From Litoribaculum gwangyangense (GTDB taxonomy: Bacteria > Bacteroidota > Bacteroidia > Flavobacteriales > Flavobacteriaceae), in assembly GCF_039543505.1 (NCBI RefSeq), contig NZ_BAABJW010000003.1, positions 62,001 through 126,000 on the forward strand: 64,000 nt of DNA, in the 5' to 3' direction. Below the pieces are notes generated by a model, which saw only the letters and a list, made by a program, of their open reading frames with translations, did not search any database and was not told where the DNA came from. Made by a program: the position numbers and the translations under genes. This document shows, piece by piece, positions 42,780-51,831 of the stretch (its first letter is position 1; the number at the start of each line of letters is the position of its first letter).

Positions 42780-43063
42780 AGCTTACGCTTAACAGAACCT
42801 GTAAAATCCTCTAAATCATCTTTTACTTTATCGAGTTCTTTTTTTACATCAGAAGTAATACTGGTATCAATGCCGTTTTTTTGAGCAGTTTTGGTTATTT
42901 CATGTTTTATATCGTTAGTGGCATCTTTAAGTGTTCGCATACCTTTACCCAAACCTCGCGCAATTTCGGGCAACTTATCAGCACCAAACACCATGATAGC
43001 TATAAATAGAATAAAAGCTATTTCAGCACCGCTAATGAATAAAAATGTAGTTAGATGTATCAC
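42776..43063 (-). CDS. tatA: Twin-arginine translocase subunit TatA/E
   Basis: A 95-residue pore-forming subunit of the Sec-independent export system for folded proteins. The membrane helix ISGAEIAFILFIAIMVF (about 10-27) is followed by the hinge FGADKLPEIARGLGKGM, a TatA hallmark (FG, P), then an amphipathic helix and a charged tail. The start is GTG (no ATG nearby), directly below a -7 box, so the message is probably leaderless or nearly so. No tatC is adjacent. It is convergent with the O-methyltransferase, overlapping by 4 bases. Confidence 0.93.
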   Translation of the reverse strand: MIHLTTFLFISGAEIAFILFIAIMVFGADKLPEIARGLGKGMRTLKDATNDIKHEITKTAQKNGIDTSITSDVKKELDKVKDDLEDFTGSVKRKL

Positions 43064-43067
43064 ATCA

Positions 43068-43075
43068 CAAATATA
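43068..43075 (-). promoter_or_regulatory. Probable tatA -7 box
   Basis: TATATTTG on the minus strand fits TAnnTTTG; the transcription start would fall around 43060-43062, at or next to the GTG start. No TTG seen at standard distance. Confidence 0.4.
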
Positions 43076-43125
43076 GTAAGTTGTTTCTATAGAATAAAGA
43101 AATATTAAAGGGTTTAATACATAAT

Positions 43126-43156
43126 AAAAAAAGCCAACATTTATAAGTTGGCTTTT
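43126..43156 (-). terminator. Terminator of the M1 peptidase operon
   Basis: 10-bp perfect inverted repeat (43129-43138 and 43147-43156, 8-base loop), followed on the minus strand by a run of seven T (43132-43126). It lies 16 bases past the stop of the second M1 peptidase. Confidence 0.85.
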
Positions 43157-43172
43157 GTTTTTTTAATTTTTA

Positions 43173-45467
43173 CTAACCTCTAACCTTTTCTTTAAACTTT
43201 TCGAAATCACTTTGTTTACTTTTTTTAGGCCATGAATTGTTAGAAGTATCAATATCTGCTGTTTCTAATTTAGGATCTATTACAATACTTACAATTTCCT
43301 TATCTGATGCAATAGTTTTACTAACTTCATTATCATTTAGCCGCCAAATTTGAGCTGGATAGGTTTCTGTTTTCGAAGTACCATCGTCGTAAGTATATTG
43401 AACGATAATTGGCATAACCAAACCACCTGGTTTCTCAAAAGTAATATTATAAAAGTATTTAGGAGCATGTATGTTTTTACGCTCTTCTTCGGTAAAGTTA
43501 TCCATTAAATATTCTTTTAAAGTTGGTGAAGCACTTATTGGATCGGAATTACGCATGGGTTCTTCAAACTCTTCACTGCCTTCTTCTACCAAAAAAACAT
43601 AGTCTTTGATATCTCTATTAAATCTTTTTGCCAATTCTTCGCCATACTTATTTGGCTTTGAGGTTACATAATATTTTTTTACTTCTTTTAAACCTATATC
43701 TACCCAATCTGTCGTATAAAACCAACCTCTCCAGAACCAATCCAAATCAAAAGCAGAAGCATCTTCCATAGTTCTAAAAAAATCTTCAGGAGTTGGGTGT
43801 TTGAACATCCAACGTCGAGCATACTCTTTAAATGCATAATCAAAAAGTTCACGGCCCATTACCGTTTCTCTTAAAATATTTAAGGCAGTAGCGGGTTTTC
43901 CATAGGCATTATTACCAAATTGATAGGTATTTAAACCTTTGGTCATTATGGGTGCAATATAATCTTGGTCTCCACTCATGTAAGGAATAATTTTAGCGGC
44001 TGGCCCACGTCTTGAAGGGAATACTTCATCTCCTTCAGAAAGGGCATCAGGGTACCATTCACCAAAATCCTGTTGTGCAACATATTGAACAAAAGAGTTA
44101 AGACCCTCATCCATCCATGTCCATTGACGTTCATCACTATTAACAATCATAGGAAAGAAATTATGTCCTACTTCATGAATGATAACACCCATCATGCCAT
44201 ACTTTACGCGATCACTATAAGTACCGTCTGGTTCTGGTCGACCAAAATTGTAACAAATCATGGGATACTCCATCCCCATAGGTGCATGAACAGAAATAGC
44301 TTTATGATATGGATAATCAAAGGTCATTCTTGAATACGATTTCAAAGTACTAGCAACTGTTTTTGTTGACCATTGCTCCCATAAAGGATTGCCCTCTTTT
44401 GAATAAAGTGAAACTGCCATCACATTTCTATCGCCAATTTTTACAGCCATCATATCCCAAATAAATTTTCTTGATGTGGCAAAACCAAAATCTCGAACAT
44501 TTTGAGCAGATAATTTCCATGTTTTTTTACTACTGCTTTTTTGTTTTTCTGCTATTTCGGCTTCTGCTTGCGTAACAATTTTAACTGGAGTATCAAACGT
44601 GTTTTTTGCTATTTCGTAACGTTTCATCATCTCTTTAGTGAACACTTCTTTACGATTTGTTAACCAACCGGTACCATCTAGAATATGATCTGCTGGTACT
44701 GTTATATTCACATCAAAATTTCCAAAAGGTAAAGCAAACTCATCTCGCCCCCAAAACTGTGAATTTTGCCATCCCTCAACATCATTATAAACAGCCATTC
44801 TTGGATAAAACTGGGCCATTACATAAATTCTATTATCATTTTCTGGGAAATATTCATATCCTGAACGACCACCATCTTTTACATGGTCATTAATGTTATA
44901 CCACCATTTTATTGAAAACGAGAATTGCTCACCCGTTTTTAGTGGTTTTGGTAATTCCACACGCATCATGGTTTGATGTATCATATGTGCTAAATCGTTT
45001 CCATTCAAATCAATAACTTTTTGAATATTAAATCCCCCATCAAAACGCTCTTTCATGTAAGAATTAAAAAATCCATCGGTTGTAGATGCCTCTCTGATAG
45101 CTCTGCTTTCAATTAAAGGTGATTTAGAGTCTTTAGCCCTCATATTTTGGTCTAACTGAACCCATAAATAAGTTAATTCATCTGGTGAATTATTGGTATA
45201 TGTTATTGTTTCAAAACCTGAAAGCCTAGCCTTTTCATCATCAATTTCTATATCCATTTTGTAATCAGCTTGCTGCTGATAATACCCTGGTCCGGGAGCA
45301 CCAGAACCGGTTCTAAACATATTTGGTGTAGCAAACTCATCATATAACTGTTTGAACTTATTAGTATTAGTATGTCCACTTTTTCTAATTGCTTTTTGCT
45401 GCTCTTGAGCAAAAACAGACGAAGACACTATTACAAAAGAAAAGAATAGATATGCTAGTTTTTTCAT
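43173..45467 (-). CDS. Exported M1-family metallopeptidase (downstream copy)
   Basis: A 764-residue zinc aminopeptidase-like protein with a signal peptide (about 1-20). The gluzincin site is HEVGHNFFPMIV (His431, His435) with the third ligand Glu in MDEGLNSF exactly 18 residues after the second His, so it should be active. An N-terminal beta domain (YKMDIEIDDEKARLSGFETI) precedes it; a helical region with DLDWFWRGWFYTTDW and a beta tail follow. The usual GAMEN substrate motif is replaced by GMEYPMI. It is a tandem paralogue of the next gene (45520-47775) and shares its terminator. Likely a periplasmic peptide degrader. Confidence 0.92.
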   Translation of the reverse strand: MKKLAYLFFSFVIVSSSVFAQEQQKAIRKSGHTNTNKFKQLYDEFATPNMFRTGSGAPGPGYYQQQADYKMDIEIDDEKARLSGFETITYTNNSPDELTYLWVQLDQNMRAKDSKSPLIESRAIREASTTDGFFNSYMKERFDGGFNIQKVIDLNGNDLAHMIHQTMMRVELPKPLKTGEQFSFSIKWWYNINDHVKDGGRSGYEYFPENDNRIYVMAQFYPRMAVYNDVEGWQNSQFWGRDEFALPFGNFDVNITVPADHILDGTGWLTNRKEVFTKEMMKRYEIAKNTFDTPVKIVTQAEAEIAEKQKSSSKKTWKLSAQNVRDFGFATSRKFIWDMMAVKIGDRNVMAVSLYSKEGNPLWEQWSTKTVASTLKSYSRMTFDYPYHKAISVHAPMGMEYPMICYNFGRPEPDGTYSDRVKYGMMGVIIHEVGHNFFPMIVNSDERQWTWMDEGLNSFVQYVAQQDFGEWYPDALSEGDEVFPSRRGPAAKIIPYMSGDQDYIAPIMTKGLNTYQFGNNAYGKPATALNILRETVMGRELFDYAFKEYARRWMFKHPTPEDFFRTMEDASAFDLDWFWRGWFYTTDWVDIGLKEVKKYYVTSKPNKYGEELAKRFNRDIKDYVFLVEEGSEEFEEPMRNSDPISASPTLKEYLMDNFTEEERKNIHAPKYFYNITFEKPGGLVMPIIVQYTYDDGTSKTETYPAQIWRLNDNEVSKTIASDKEIVSIVIDPKLETADIDTSNNSWPKKSKQSDFEKFKEKVRG

Positions 45468-45519
45468 TTTGACTTTTTTGTTTTTGGTTATTGTTTTAAA
45501 CTGATTAGTTGATGGCTTT

Positions 45520-47775
45520 TTAACCTTTTACTTTATCTTTAAATTCATCAAATTTATTTTCCTTATTTTCTTTTGGCCAAGAGTTGTTTGATGTATCAAC
45601 ATCAGCTGTTTCTAAATCAGGGTCAACAACTATATTTGTAATTGCCTTTTCTGTTTTAAACACCTTTTTTACTTCTTTATCATTATATCTCCAAATTTGT
45701 GCTGGATACATTTTTCTTTCCTTAGTGCCATCTTCGTATGTTAACTCCACAATTATTGGCATTACTAAACCTCCAGGTTTATTAAAAGTAACCTCATAAA
45801 AATATTTTGGAGCTTCTTTTAATGAAGCCCTTTCTTCATCTGGTAAACCTTGTAAATACTCATTTAAAAATTCAAAATCATTAGGACTTTTAGCGTCGTT
45901 TGGTATCGCACCATTTTCAGCTTCCGCATAGTAAACTAATTGATCTTTATAATTATCTAAACTCATATTATATCGTTTTGCTTGTTCCATAGCAACATCT
46001 GTTGGTTTATCTGTTAAATAGTATTGTTTAACATCTTTAACTCCTATATCGGTATAGTCCGTTGTGTAAAACCAACCTCTCCAAAACCAATCTAAATCCA
46101 TAGCAGAGGCGTCCTCCATACTTCTAAAGAAATCTTCAGGAGTTGGATGTTTGAACATCCAACGTTGAGAATAGGTTCTAAAAGCATAATCAAATAGCTC
46201 CGGTCCCATAATGGTTTGTCTTAGCATGTATAATCCAGCTGCTGGTTTCGTGTAAGCATTAGGTCCGAATTGGTAAACATAGTCTCCTTGAGACATTATT
46301 GGTGATAGATAACTTTGATCGCCTCCCATATAAGGCACAATATCTTTGGGCAAATTCCCAGTAATAAAATTAGGGTCGTAATCTAACTCTGCTAACGTTT
46401 CAACAAAAGAATTTAATCCTTCGTCCATCCAAGTCCATTGTCTTTCATCGCTATTAACAATCATTGGAAAGAAATTATGTCCAACCTCATGCGTGATAAC
46501 TCCAATCATTCCTCTTTTTACTCTTTCTGAATAAGTTCCATCAGGATTTGGACGCCCATAGTTAAAACAAATCATAGGGTATTCCATTCCTTGTCTTTCT
46601 GAATGCACAGAAACTGCTTTACTATAGGGATAATCAAATGTTAGTTTGGAGTATTCCTCCAAAGTATTTGCAACCACTCTGGTTGAATGTTCTTCCCACA
46701 AAGGATTTCCTTCCTTTGGGTAAAGTGAAATTGCCATAACCGCTCTTCCATTAATATCAACAGCCATGGCATCCCATATGTATTTTCGGGATGAGGCAAA
46801 TGCAAAATCTCTAACCATATTGGCTTTAAAGTGCCATGTTTTAGTTTTATTACTCCTTCCTTTTTCAGCTACTTCAGCTTCTGCTTGAGTTACAATAAAA
46901 ACAGGGTCTTTAAATGATTTTTTTGCTATTTCGTATCGTTTTTGCTGTTCCTTTGTTAAAACATCTTTTGGGTTTTGCAAATCTCCAGTAGCTTCTAAAA
47001 TATGATCTGTTGGTACCGTTATTTTTACATCAAAATCTCCAAACTCCAAAGCGAACTCACTTCTACCCCAAAATTGCATATTTTGCCAGCCTTCAACATT
47101 ATCGTAAACGCAAAGTCTTGGATAAAACTGCGCTATAGTATAGTTGTTATTGCCATCCGGAAAGGTTTCCAAACCAGAACGACCACCATCAACATTTATA
47201 TCATTGATATTATACCACCACTTTATTTGGAACTTAAAAATTTCACCTGGAGCTAAAGGTTTGGACAAATTGATTCGCATCATCGTTTGATTGATTGAAT
47301 GAGATAAATTTGATCCATCTTCATTTTTTACATACTCGATATTGAAACCTCCATCAAAACGCTCTTTTAAATTAGCGTTGGTAAAGGATTTCGCACCATT
47401 AAAAGGTACATTAAAACTCTCTGAATTAATATCTGGCGTTTTTGAATCTTTGGCCCTCATATTTTGGTCCAGTTGTATCCACAAATACTCCAAATAATCT
47501 TTTGAATTGTTATGATAGGTGATTTTTTCATCACCATAAATTCTATTTTTATTTTCGTCTAAACTAACATTTATAATATAATCTACCTTTTGTTGTGTGT
47601 AGGCATAACCGGGCGCACCAGAAGCTGTTCTAGTTTCGTTTGGAGTAGCTAATAGGTCTTTCATTTGCCTAAATTTATTTTGGTCTGTGTGACCTTGAGG
47701 TTTAGTTTCCTCTTGAGCAAATAAGCCAGTAGAAACCAAAAAAATAGATATAATAAAATACGTGAAGTTTTTCAT
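45520..47775 (-). CDS. Exported M1-family metallopeptidase (upstream copy)
   Basis: A 751-residue paralogue of the gene below it, sharing long identical stretches throughout. Signal peptide about 1-20; zinc site HEVGHNFFPMIV (His429, His433) and Glu in MDEGLNSFVE; GMEYPMICFN in place of GAMEN. The two copies differ mainly in the loop before the SPIMSQG region, where this one is shorter, and near the C-terminal PNDAKSPND stretch. A 52-base gap separates them, so they are one transcript from a tandem duplication. DUF6702 and carboxypeptidase-regulatory-like genes lie upstream on the same strand. Confidence 0.92.
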   Translation of the reverse strand: MKNFTYFIISIFLVSTGLFAQEETKPQGHTDQNKFRQMKDLLATPNETRTASGAPGYAYTQQKVDYIINVSLDENKNRIYGDEKITYHNNSKDYLEYLWIQLDQNMRAKDSKTPDINSESFNVPFNGAKSFTNANLKERFDGGFNIEYVKNEDGSNLSHSINQTMMRINLSKPLAPGEIFKFQIKWWYNINDINVDGGRSGLETFPDGNNNYTIAQFYPRLCVYDNVEGWQNMQFWGRSEFALEFGDFDVKITVPTDHILEATGDLQNPKDVLTKEQQKRYEIAKKSFKDPVFIVTQAEAEVAEKGRSNKTKTWHFKANMVRDFAFASSRKYIWDAMAVDINGRAVMAISLYPKEGNPLWEEHSTRVVANTLEEYSKLTFDYPYSKAVSVHSERQGMEYPMICFNYGRPNPDGTYSERVKRGMIGVITHEVGHNFFPMIVNSDERQWTWMDEGLNSFVETLAELDYDPNFITGNLPKDIVPYMGGDQSYLSPIMSQGDYVYQFGPNAYTKPAAGLYMLRQTIMGPELFDYAFRTYSQRWMFKHPTPEDFFRSMEDASAMDLDWFWRGWFYTTDYTDIGVKDVKQYYLTDKPTDVAMEQAKRYNMSLDNYKDQLVYYAEAENGAIPNDAKSPNDFEFLNEYLQGLPDEERASLKEAPKYFYEVTFNKPGGLVMPIIVELTYEDGTKERKMYPAQIWRYNDKEVKKVFKTEKAITNIVVDPDLETADVDTSNNSWPKENKENKFDEFKDKVKG

Positions 47776-47881
47776 TGTTTATGTGAGTTTATTTAAAGAT
47801 TTTGAGTTTTTGATTAAAATAAATAGATATAATTTAACGAAAAGGGCGAATTTAATAAATTCATAAAGTTTATTAATTTAT

Positions 47882-48385
47882 TTAATTAAAATTTAACACC
47901 ATAGTGCTATTTTGATTGGAAAGTATCATACTCTTTTGTTTTGAGTATATTTTTGTTTTTACAATATTTTGCTGTTCATCATACAAATCGAACAAAACCT
48001 GATTAGTAATTTCTATAGTATTTATGTTTTTAATATTTTCAACTTCCAAATAACAACGCATAATATCTCCGTCGTATTCTTTACCAATAAAATTGACATC
48101 TACACTTTCGTTATTTATTTTGATTGTCACCTTATTTTTTAAATATTTTTCAACATAAGTGTTAGCAATTTCGGGTTCATCCTTTCCTGCCAAAGTAATT
48201 TTTTCATCATATCGTTCTCTCAATAAATTTTCAAAATCATCAATAAAAATTCTTGAAGTTATTTGAACTGATTGTTTCTCTTGAATGTAATTAATTTGGG
48301 TAACGCTGATATAATATTTATGCAAAGAAGTAAATGCCAAAAGCGGTGTTATTAATACGAATAGAAATAATGTAGATATTCTCAT
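47882..48385 (-). CDS. Exported DUF6702 protein
   Basis: About 167 residues from the Met of MRISTLFLF; an upstream ATG at 48427 would add 14 polar residues before the signal peptide and lie above the -7-like box (TACTTTCG, 48409-48402). Signal peptide about 1-18 (LLAFTSLH), then one beta-rich domain: HKYYISVTQINY, QITSRIFIDDFENLLRERYDEKI, YVEKYLKNKVTIKIN, and a final strand STMVLNFN. This pattern is DUF6702, found widely in Flavobacteriia next to M1 peptidases and regulatory-like proteins. Function is unknown; the conserved neighbourhood suggests a shared envelope task. Confidence 0.78.
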   Translation of the reverse strand: MRISTLFLFVLITPLLAFTSLHKYYISVTQINYIQEKQSVQITSRIFIDDFENLLRERYDEKITLAGKDEPEIANTYVEKYLKNKVTIKINNESVDVNFIGKEYDGDIMRCYLEVENIKNINTIEITNQVLFDLYDEQQNIVKTKIYSKQKSMILSNQNSTMVLNFN

Positions 48386-48445
48386 CTCTTTGTTTTGATT
48401 GCGAAAGTAATTATTATAATGTTTCAAAAAGCATTCCAGAAATAA

Positions 48446-49258
48446 TTAGTCTTTATTAACGTTTAGGTTTTGATTATACTGTAGAAATTTTTCCTTTAAA
48501 AATTCTAATATTTCAACATTACTTTTATTTTGGCATCTAAAATTAAAATTAATATCGTCCTCACAGAAAAAGAAAAAATCGTTTTTCAAACTGTCTTCAA
48601 GTTTATAAACACTAAAAAAATCTTCTGATAAAGCCCCTTTAATTCTGCGAAGTAAATCGGCATTTCTTTCCTTTTTAACACGATCCTTTAGCATTTTGGT
48701 TCTGCCCGTAATAGCGTTGATAAGTGGTAAAATTGAAACGGAACCCCCTGCTCCCATTGAATTACCATTAACAGAAGGTCTAAAATTTGAGGCTTCACTT
48801 AAGCGTCTCTCACTTTGTGTTGCAATTTTACCTGTGTAACCCGGTATACCTACATCATAAAAATTAATAGGCAGCTCGCCCTCTGTATTCTTTATGTCAT
48901 ACAATAAATCCCCCGAAAGTATTTTACCTACCATTACCTCATCTAACTCATTTATCTGTTCCTCTAGAGTAACAAAAATAGCTTTGGATAATATAATTTC
49001 CTGAGAGAGAATTACTTCTTTTTGCTGATGCTGAATGGACGAAAAAACAATGGTATCATACAACTTTCCTGTTATATTAAATACTCCCGTATTATCGGTA
49101 ATTGTAAATATTTTGGAAGTTTTATTGATTACATGGATATTCTCAACATTTGATTTGCTTTCAACTTTACCAGTTATTTCGACTGATTGGGAAACCATTT
49201 TTTGAACACAAAACATGGAAACGAATATTACTATGCTGTTAATTTTTCGCATCCTCAA
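48446..49258 (-). CDS. Exported carboxypeptidase-regulatory-like protein, copy 1
   Basis: A 270-residue protein with a signal peptide (about 1-23, ending MVSQ) and a CarboxypepD_reg-like beta-sandwich at about 25-110 (VEITGKVES, TDNTGVFNITGKLYDTIVFSSIQHQQKEV). The C-terminal half has no known domain; it includes the linker LSGDLLYDIKNTEG, a GNSMGAGGSVSILPLINAITGR segment with hydrophobic character, and ends in a helical region EILEFLKEKFLQ. The start overlaps the end of the upstream paralogue by 20 bases. It is one of three tandem paralogues. Role unknown; the same beta-domain precedes the plug in many SusC-type receptors. Confidence 0.8.
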   Translation of the reverse strand: MRMRKINSIVIFVSMFCVQKMVSQSVEITGKVESKSNVENIHVINKTSKIFTITDNTGVFNITGKLYDTIVFSSIQHQQKEVILSQEIILSKAIFVTLEEQINELDEVMVGKILSGDLLYDIKNTEGELPINFYDVGIPGYTGKIATQSERRLSEASNFRPSVNGNSMGAGGSVSILPLINAITGRTKMLKDRVKKERNADLLRRIKGALSEDFFSVYKLEDSLKNDFFFFCEDDINFNFRCQNKSNVEILEFLKEKFLQYNQNLNVNKD

Positions 49259-50052
49259 GATTAAGGAATTCCTCCTTTTGCCTTATTAAAAACTCTATTA
49301 GTTGTAATTCATTTTCGGGTTTTAATAACTCTGGTTTAATTCCATTATTCTCTATAAAAACCAAAAAAGATTCAACATTTTCTTGTGGTATATTAAATGT
49401 CCCACTTATTTCTTTATGGGAGTAAATATCTAACAACTTTGTTGGTTTGAGCCTTTCAATATTTCCATCGTTATTTAAGGATGTTCTTGGTTTGGATTTC
49501 TTCAACAACTTAAATATTTTTACGAAATCTGGTAAATAATTGCGTTCATCAGGATGTATAATTGATATTAAATGGTCTTGAATGACTCCTTTACTAAATA
49601 CTTTATCTTCACTCATTTCAAAGGCATTCATATTTCCTAAATCAATAGGCTTGAGCTTCATAACTTTAGTATTCTGTATGTCTGTTTGTAAATTACCAGA
49701 TAGACCAGATGATAAGGTAACTGCATCTAAATAATTGACCTGTTCAATTAGTTGAATTTTTAACTGTTTTGATTTTATCACCTCATCATCAATGGTAATG
49801 GTAACCGTTTGAAATTGTAATGCTGATATCTCTATAATATCATTCAAAGCTACCTTTAATACAAAAAGTCCTTTTTCATCTGTAATGGTTCCTTTGTTTG
49901 ATGATTTATTAAAAATTGTTATCGCTTCTACATCATTAGTGGAAGACAAAATAACTCCATATACCTCAACCCTGTTAATGGTTTGACTATGCGCTATAAA
50001 TAAATAAAATTGAAATAATAATAAAAGTAATACGTGTTTCTAATTGGTTCAT
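49239..50052 (-). pseudogene. Exported carboxypeptidase-regulatory-like protein, copy 2, frameshifted in signal peptide
   Basis: The intact part (from about 50039 to 49239) encodes a signal-peptide core KHVLLLLLFQFYLFIAHSQ, then a CarboxypepD_reg-like domain (ITIFNKSSNKGTITDEKGLF), the linker SSGLSGNLQTDIQN and a C-terminal NIPQENVESFL block, all matching its neighbours. But that frame has a TAG at 50042-50040 directly before the core and no ATG, GTG or TTG until the TTG at 49949, past the signal peptide. The natural ATG is at 50052-50050, one base out of frame; removing one base near 50040 gives M-N-Q-L-K-H-V and a perfect signal peptide. It is a recent frameshift or a sequence error. Without repair the product could not be exported. 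Confidence 0.75.
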
Positions 50053-50128
50053 TTAGAACCTAAATTAAACATATCTAATCTTAAAGAAAACGTAAATACC
50101 TTTTAATATTTTGTTAAAACTCTATCGG

Positions 50129-50929
50129 CTAAGGCTTTGGTTTTAAAAAATCTAAACTTTTTTTATGTAAAAGTTCCAGAAATTCCAACTCTTTGCCATA
50201 ATTAAGTAATGAAAAATCAAAATCACCACTTTCAACATACCTAATAAATTCTTCAACTCGATGCGCTGGGATATTGAAATTATCCACTAAAAATTCTGAA
50301 CCAAAATAATATTTAATAGATTCTACGGGAACATCAGGCACCCCTACCTTCTTTTTATCCTTAACCTCAGATCTAAAGAGTGGCAAAAGTAATTGGTCAA
50401 CCACGTTAATAATATTTAATCCATTTACCATGGTAGGTTGTTGTGAGTTGACTGCCATATTTTCCACCTCAGATTTATAATCCTTTTCAAAATTATATTC
50501 TGCACTATGTTTTACGCCAAAATATAAAGCGTCAAGTTTAGGCTTAAATGGTTTTACAGACTCAACATCCTTATTTAAATTACCCGAAAGGCCTTTTCTA
50601 AAAACAATAATTTCATCTAATTTGTTGATCTCCTCAATTAAAAAAAGTTTTATTTTTTTCGAGTTAATGATAGCCTCATTAACAATGAAATTTATGTTTT
50701 CATATTGCAAGGCACTAACTTCAATTGTGTCATTTAAAGCAACCTGAATGGTAAACTCTCCATTTTCATCACTAATAACCCCGCTGTTTGTAGAGGTATT
50801 GAAAATAGTAATACCCGAAATATCATTTCCCTCAACAATAATTTTTCCACTAACCTCAATCCTATTTTTAGTTTGTGAAAGTGTTATATAAGGCAATAAA
50901 CATATTATAAAGAAGAAGAATTTTTTCAT
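50129..50929 (-). CDS. Exported carboxypeptidase-regulatory-like protein, copy 3
   Basis: A 266-residue protein with a signal peptide (about 1-18, PYITLSQ) and a CarboxypepD_reg-like beta-sandwich (IEVSGKIIVEGNDISGITIFN, GVISDENGEFTIQVALNDTIEVSALQYE). The linker KGLSGNLNKDVESVKPFKP and the C-terminal NFNIPAHRVEEFIRYVES followed by KELEFLELLHKKSLDFL match copy 2 closely and copy 1 more loosely. It is the promoter-proximal member of the three-gene cluster, 76 bases from copy 2. The conserved C-terminal half is not a known domain. A large inverted repeat lies upstream. Confidence 0.8.
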   Translation of the reverse strand: MKKFFFFIICLLPYITLSQTKNRIEVSGKIIVEGNDISGITIFNTSTNSGVISDENGEFTIQVALNDTIEVSALQYENINFIVNEAIINSKKIKLFLIEEINKLDEIIVFRKGLSGNLNKDVESVKPFKPKLDALYFGVKHSAEYNFEKDYKSEVENMAVNSQQPTMVNGLNIINVVDQLLLPLFRSEVKDKKKVGVPDVPVESIKYYFGSEFLVDNFNIPAHRVEEFIRYVESGDFDFSLLNYGKELEFLELLHKKSLDFLKPKP

Positions 50930-50974
50930 ATTTTTTTGTTTTGAAATTACTACTTTAGTTTCTAATTAAGAAGT

Positions 50975-51013
50975 AAACCATATGAAAATTTTGCTAAAAT
51001 TTTCATATGGTTT
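50975..51013. repeat. 18-bp perfect inverted repeat between divergent genes
   Basis: Arms 50975-50992 and 50996-51013 pair perfectly around a GCT loop. It lies between the starts of two divergent genes (copy 3 at 50929 and pepE at 51039), where a terminator is not expected, and lacks a good T-run on either strand. It could be an operator, a leader hairpin or a relic. Confidence 0.75.
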
Positions 51014-51038
51014 GATTTATCAAAAAAAAACATTTTTT

Positions 51039-51746
51039 ATGAAAAATATTTTTATTGCAAGCACCTCTACCATTCATGGAAGTGGTTATCTTGATTATAT
51101 TTTAGATGATTTAAAAGTGTTTTTTAAAGATGCTGAAACAATCCTATTCATACCATTCGCAAGACCAAGTGGTATTTCGCATGATCATTATACAGAAAAA
51201 GTAAGTAATGCTTTTTCTAAAATCAATATTAAAACCCACGGCATTCACACTTTTGAAAACCCCATTGAAGCTGTAAAAAATGCCGAAGCTATTTTTGTGG
51301 GGGGTGGTAATACATTCGTGCTGACCTATCAACTCTACAAAAACAACTTGATAGATATTTTAAAAAAGGTCATAAAAAACGGCACGCCCTATTTAGGCAC
51401 TAGTGCTGGAAGTAATATATGTGGATTAACCATTAAAACGACCAATGATATGCCCATTATATATCCTCCAAGTTTTAGTGCTCTGGCATTAGTGCCTTTC
51501 AATATCAATCCTCATTATATGGATCCCGATTTAAACAGCAAACATATGGGCGAAACCAGGGAAACCAGAATCCATGAGTTTCATAATTTCAATACACCTC
51601 CTGTAATAGGTTTACGAGAAGGCAGTTGGCTAAAAGTAGAAGGCCATTCGATTATTTTAAAAGGTTCTTTAACGGCTAGGGTTTTTGAGTACAATAAAGC
51701 ACCTTATGAAGTGAAGCCAGAAACAGAGTTAAATTATCTGAAATAA
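51039..51746 (+). CDS. pepE: Dipeptidase E
   Basis: Cytoplasmic serine peptidase of family S51 that cleaves Asp-X dipeptides. I start at the Met of MKNIFIASTST; the longer frame from 50982 would include the inverted repeat. About 235 residues: IFVGGGNTFVLTYQL at about 80-95, the nucleophile elbow LGTSAGSNICGL with the catalytic Ser, then NPHYMDPDLNSKHMGETRE with the His, and the acidic GLREGSW. The length fits the E. coli enzyme (229). It stands alone and is followed by the tRNA-Gly on the other strand. Confidence 0.93.
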   Translation: MKNIFIASTSTIHGSGYLDYILDDLKVFFKDAETILFIPFARPSGISHDHYTEKVSNAFSKINIKTHGIHTFENPIEAVKNAEAIFVGGGNTFVLTYQLYKNNLIDILKKVIKNGTPYLGTSAGSNICGLTIKTTNDMPIIYPPSFSALALVPFNINPHYMDPDLNSKHMGETRETRIHEFHNFNTPPVIGLREGSWLKVEGHSIILKGSLTARVFEYNKAPYEVKPETELNYLK

Positions 51747-51800
51747 TAGGACGTAATTCTCCAAACAAAAGTTTATTCTAATATTTTAAGTTATAAAATA

Positions 51801-51826
51801 AAAAAAACCTCTTTATTGTAAGAGGC
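51801..51826 (-). terminator. Terminator after tRNA-Gly
   Basis: CCTCTT/AAGAGG stem (51808-51813 and 51820-51825) with a 6-base loop, followed on the minus strand by a run of T (51807-51801). It could also stop plus-strand transcripts from pepE, though the plus-strand T-run is short. Confidence 0.7.
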
Positions 51827-51831
51827 TTTTG

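Noticed and set aside
47850..47880. Terminator before DUF6702/M1 boundary
   Set aside because: A 7-bp AT-only repeat with no T-run; chance is likely in such AT-rich sequence.
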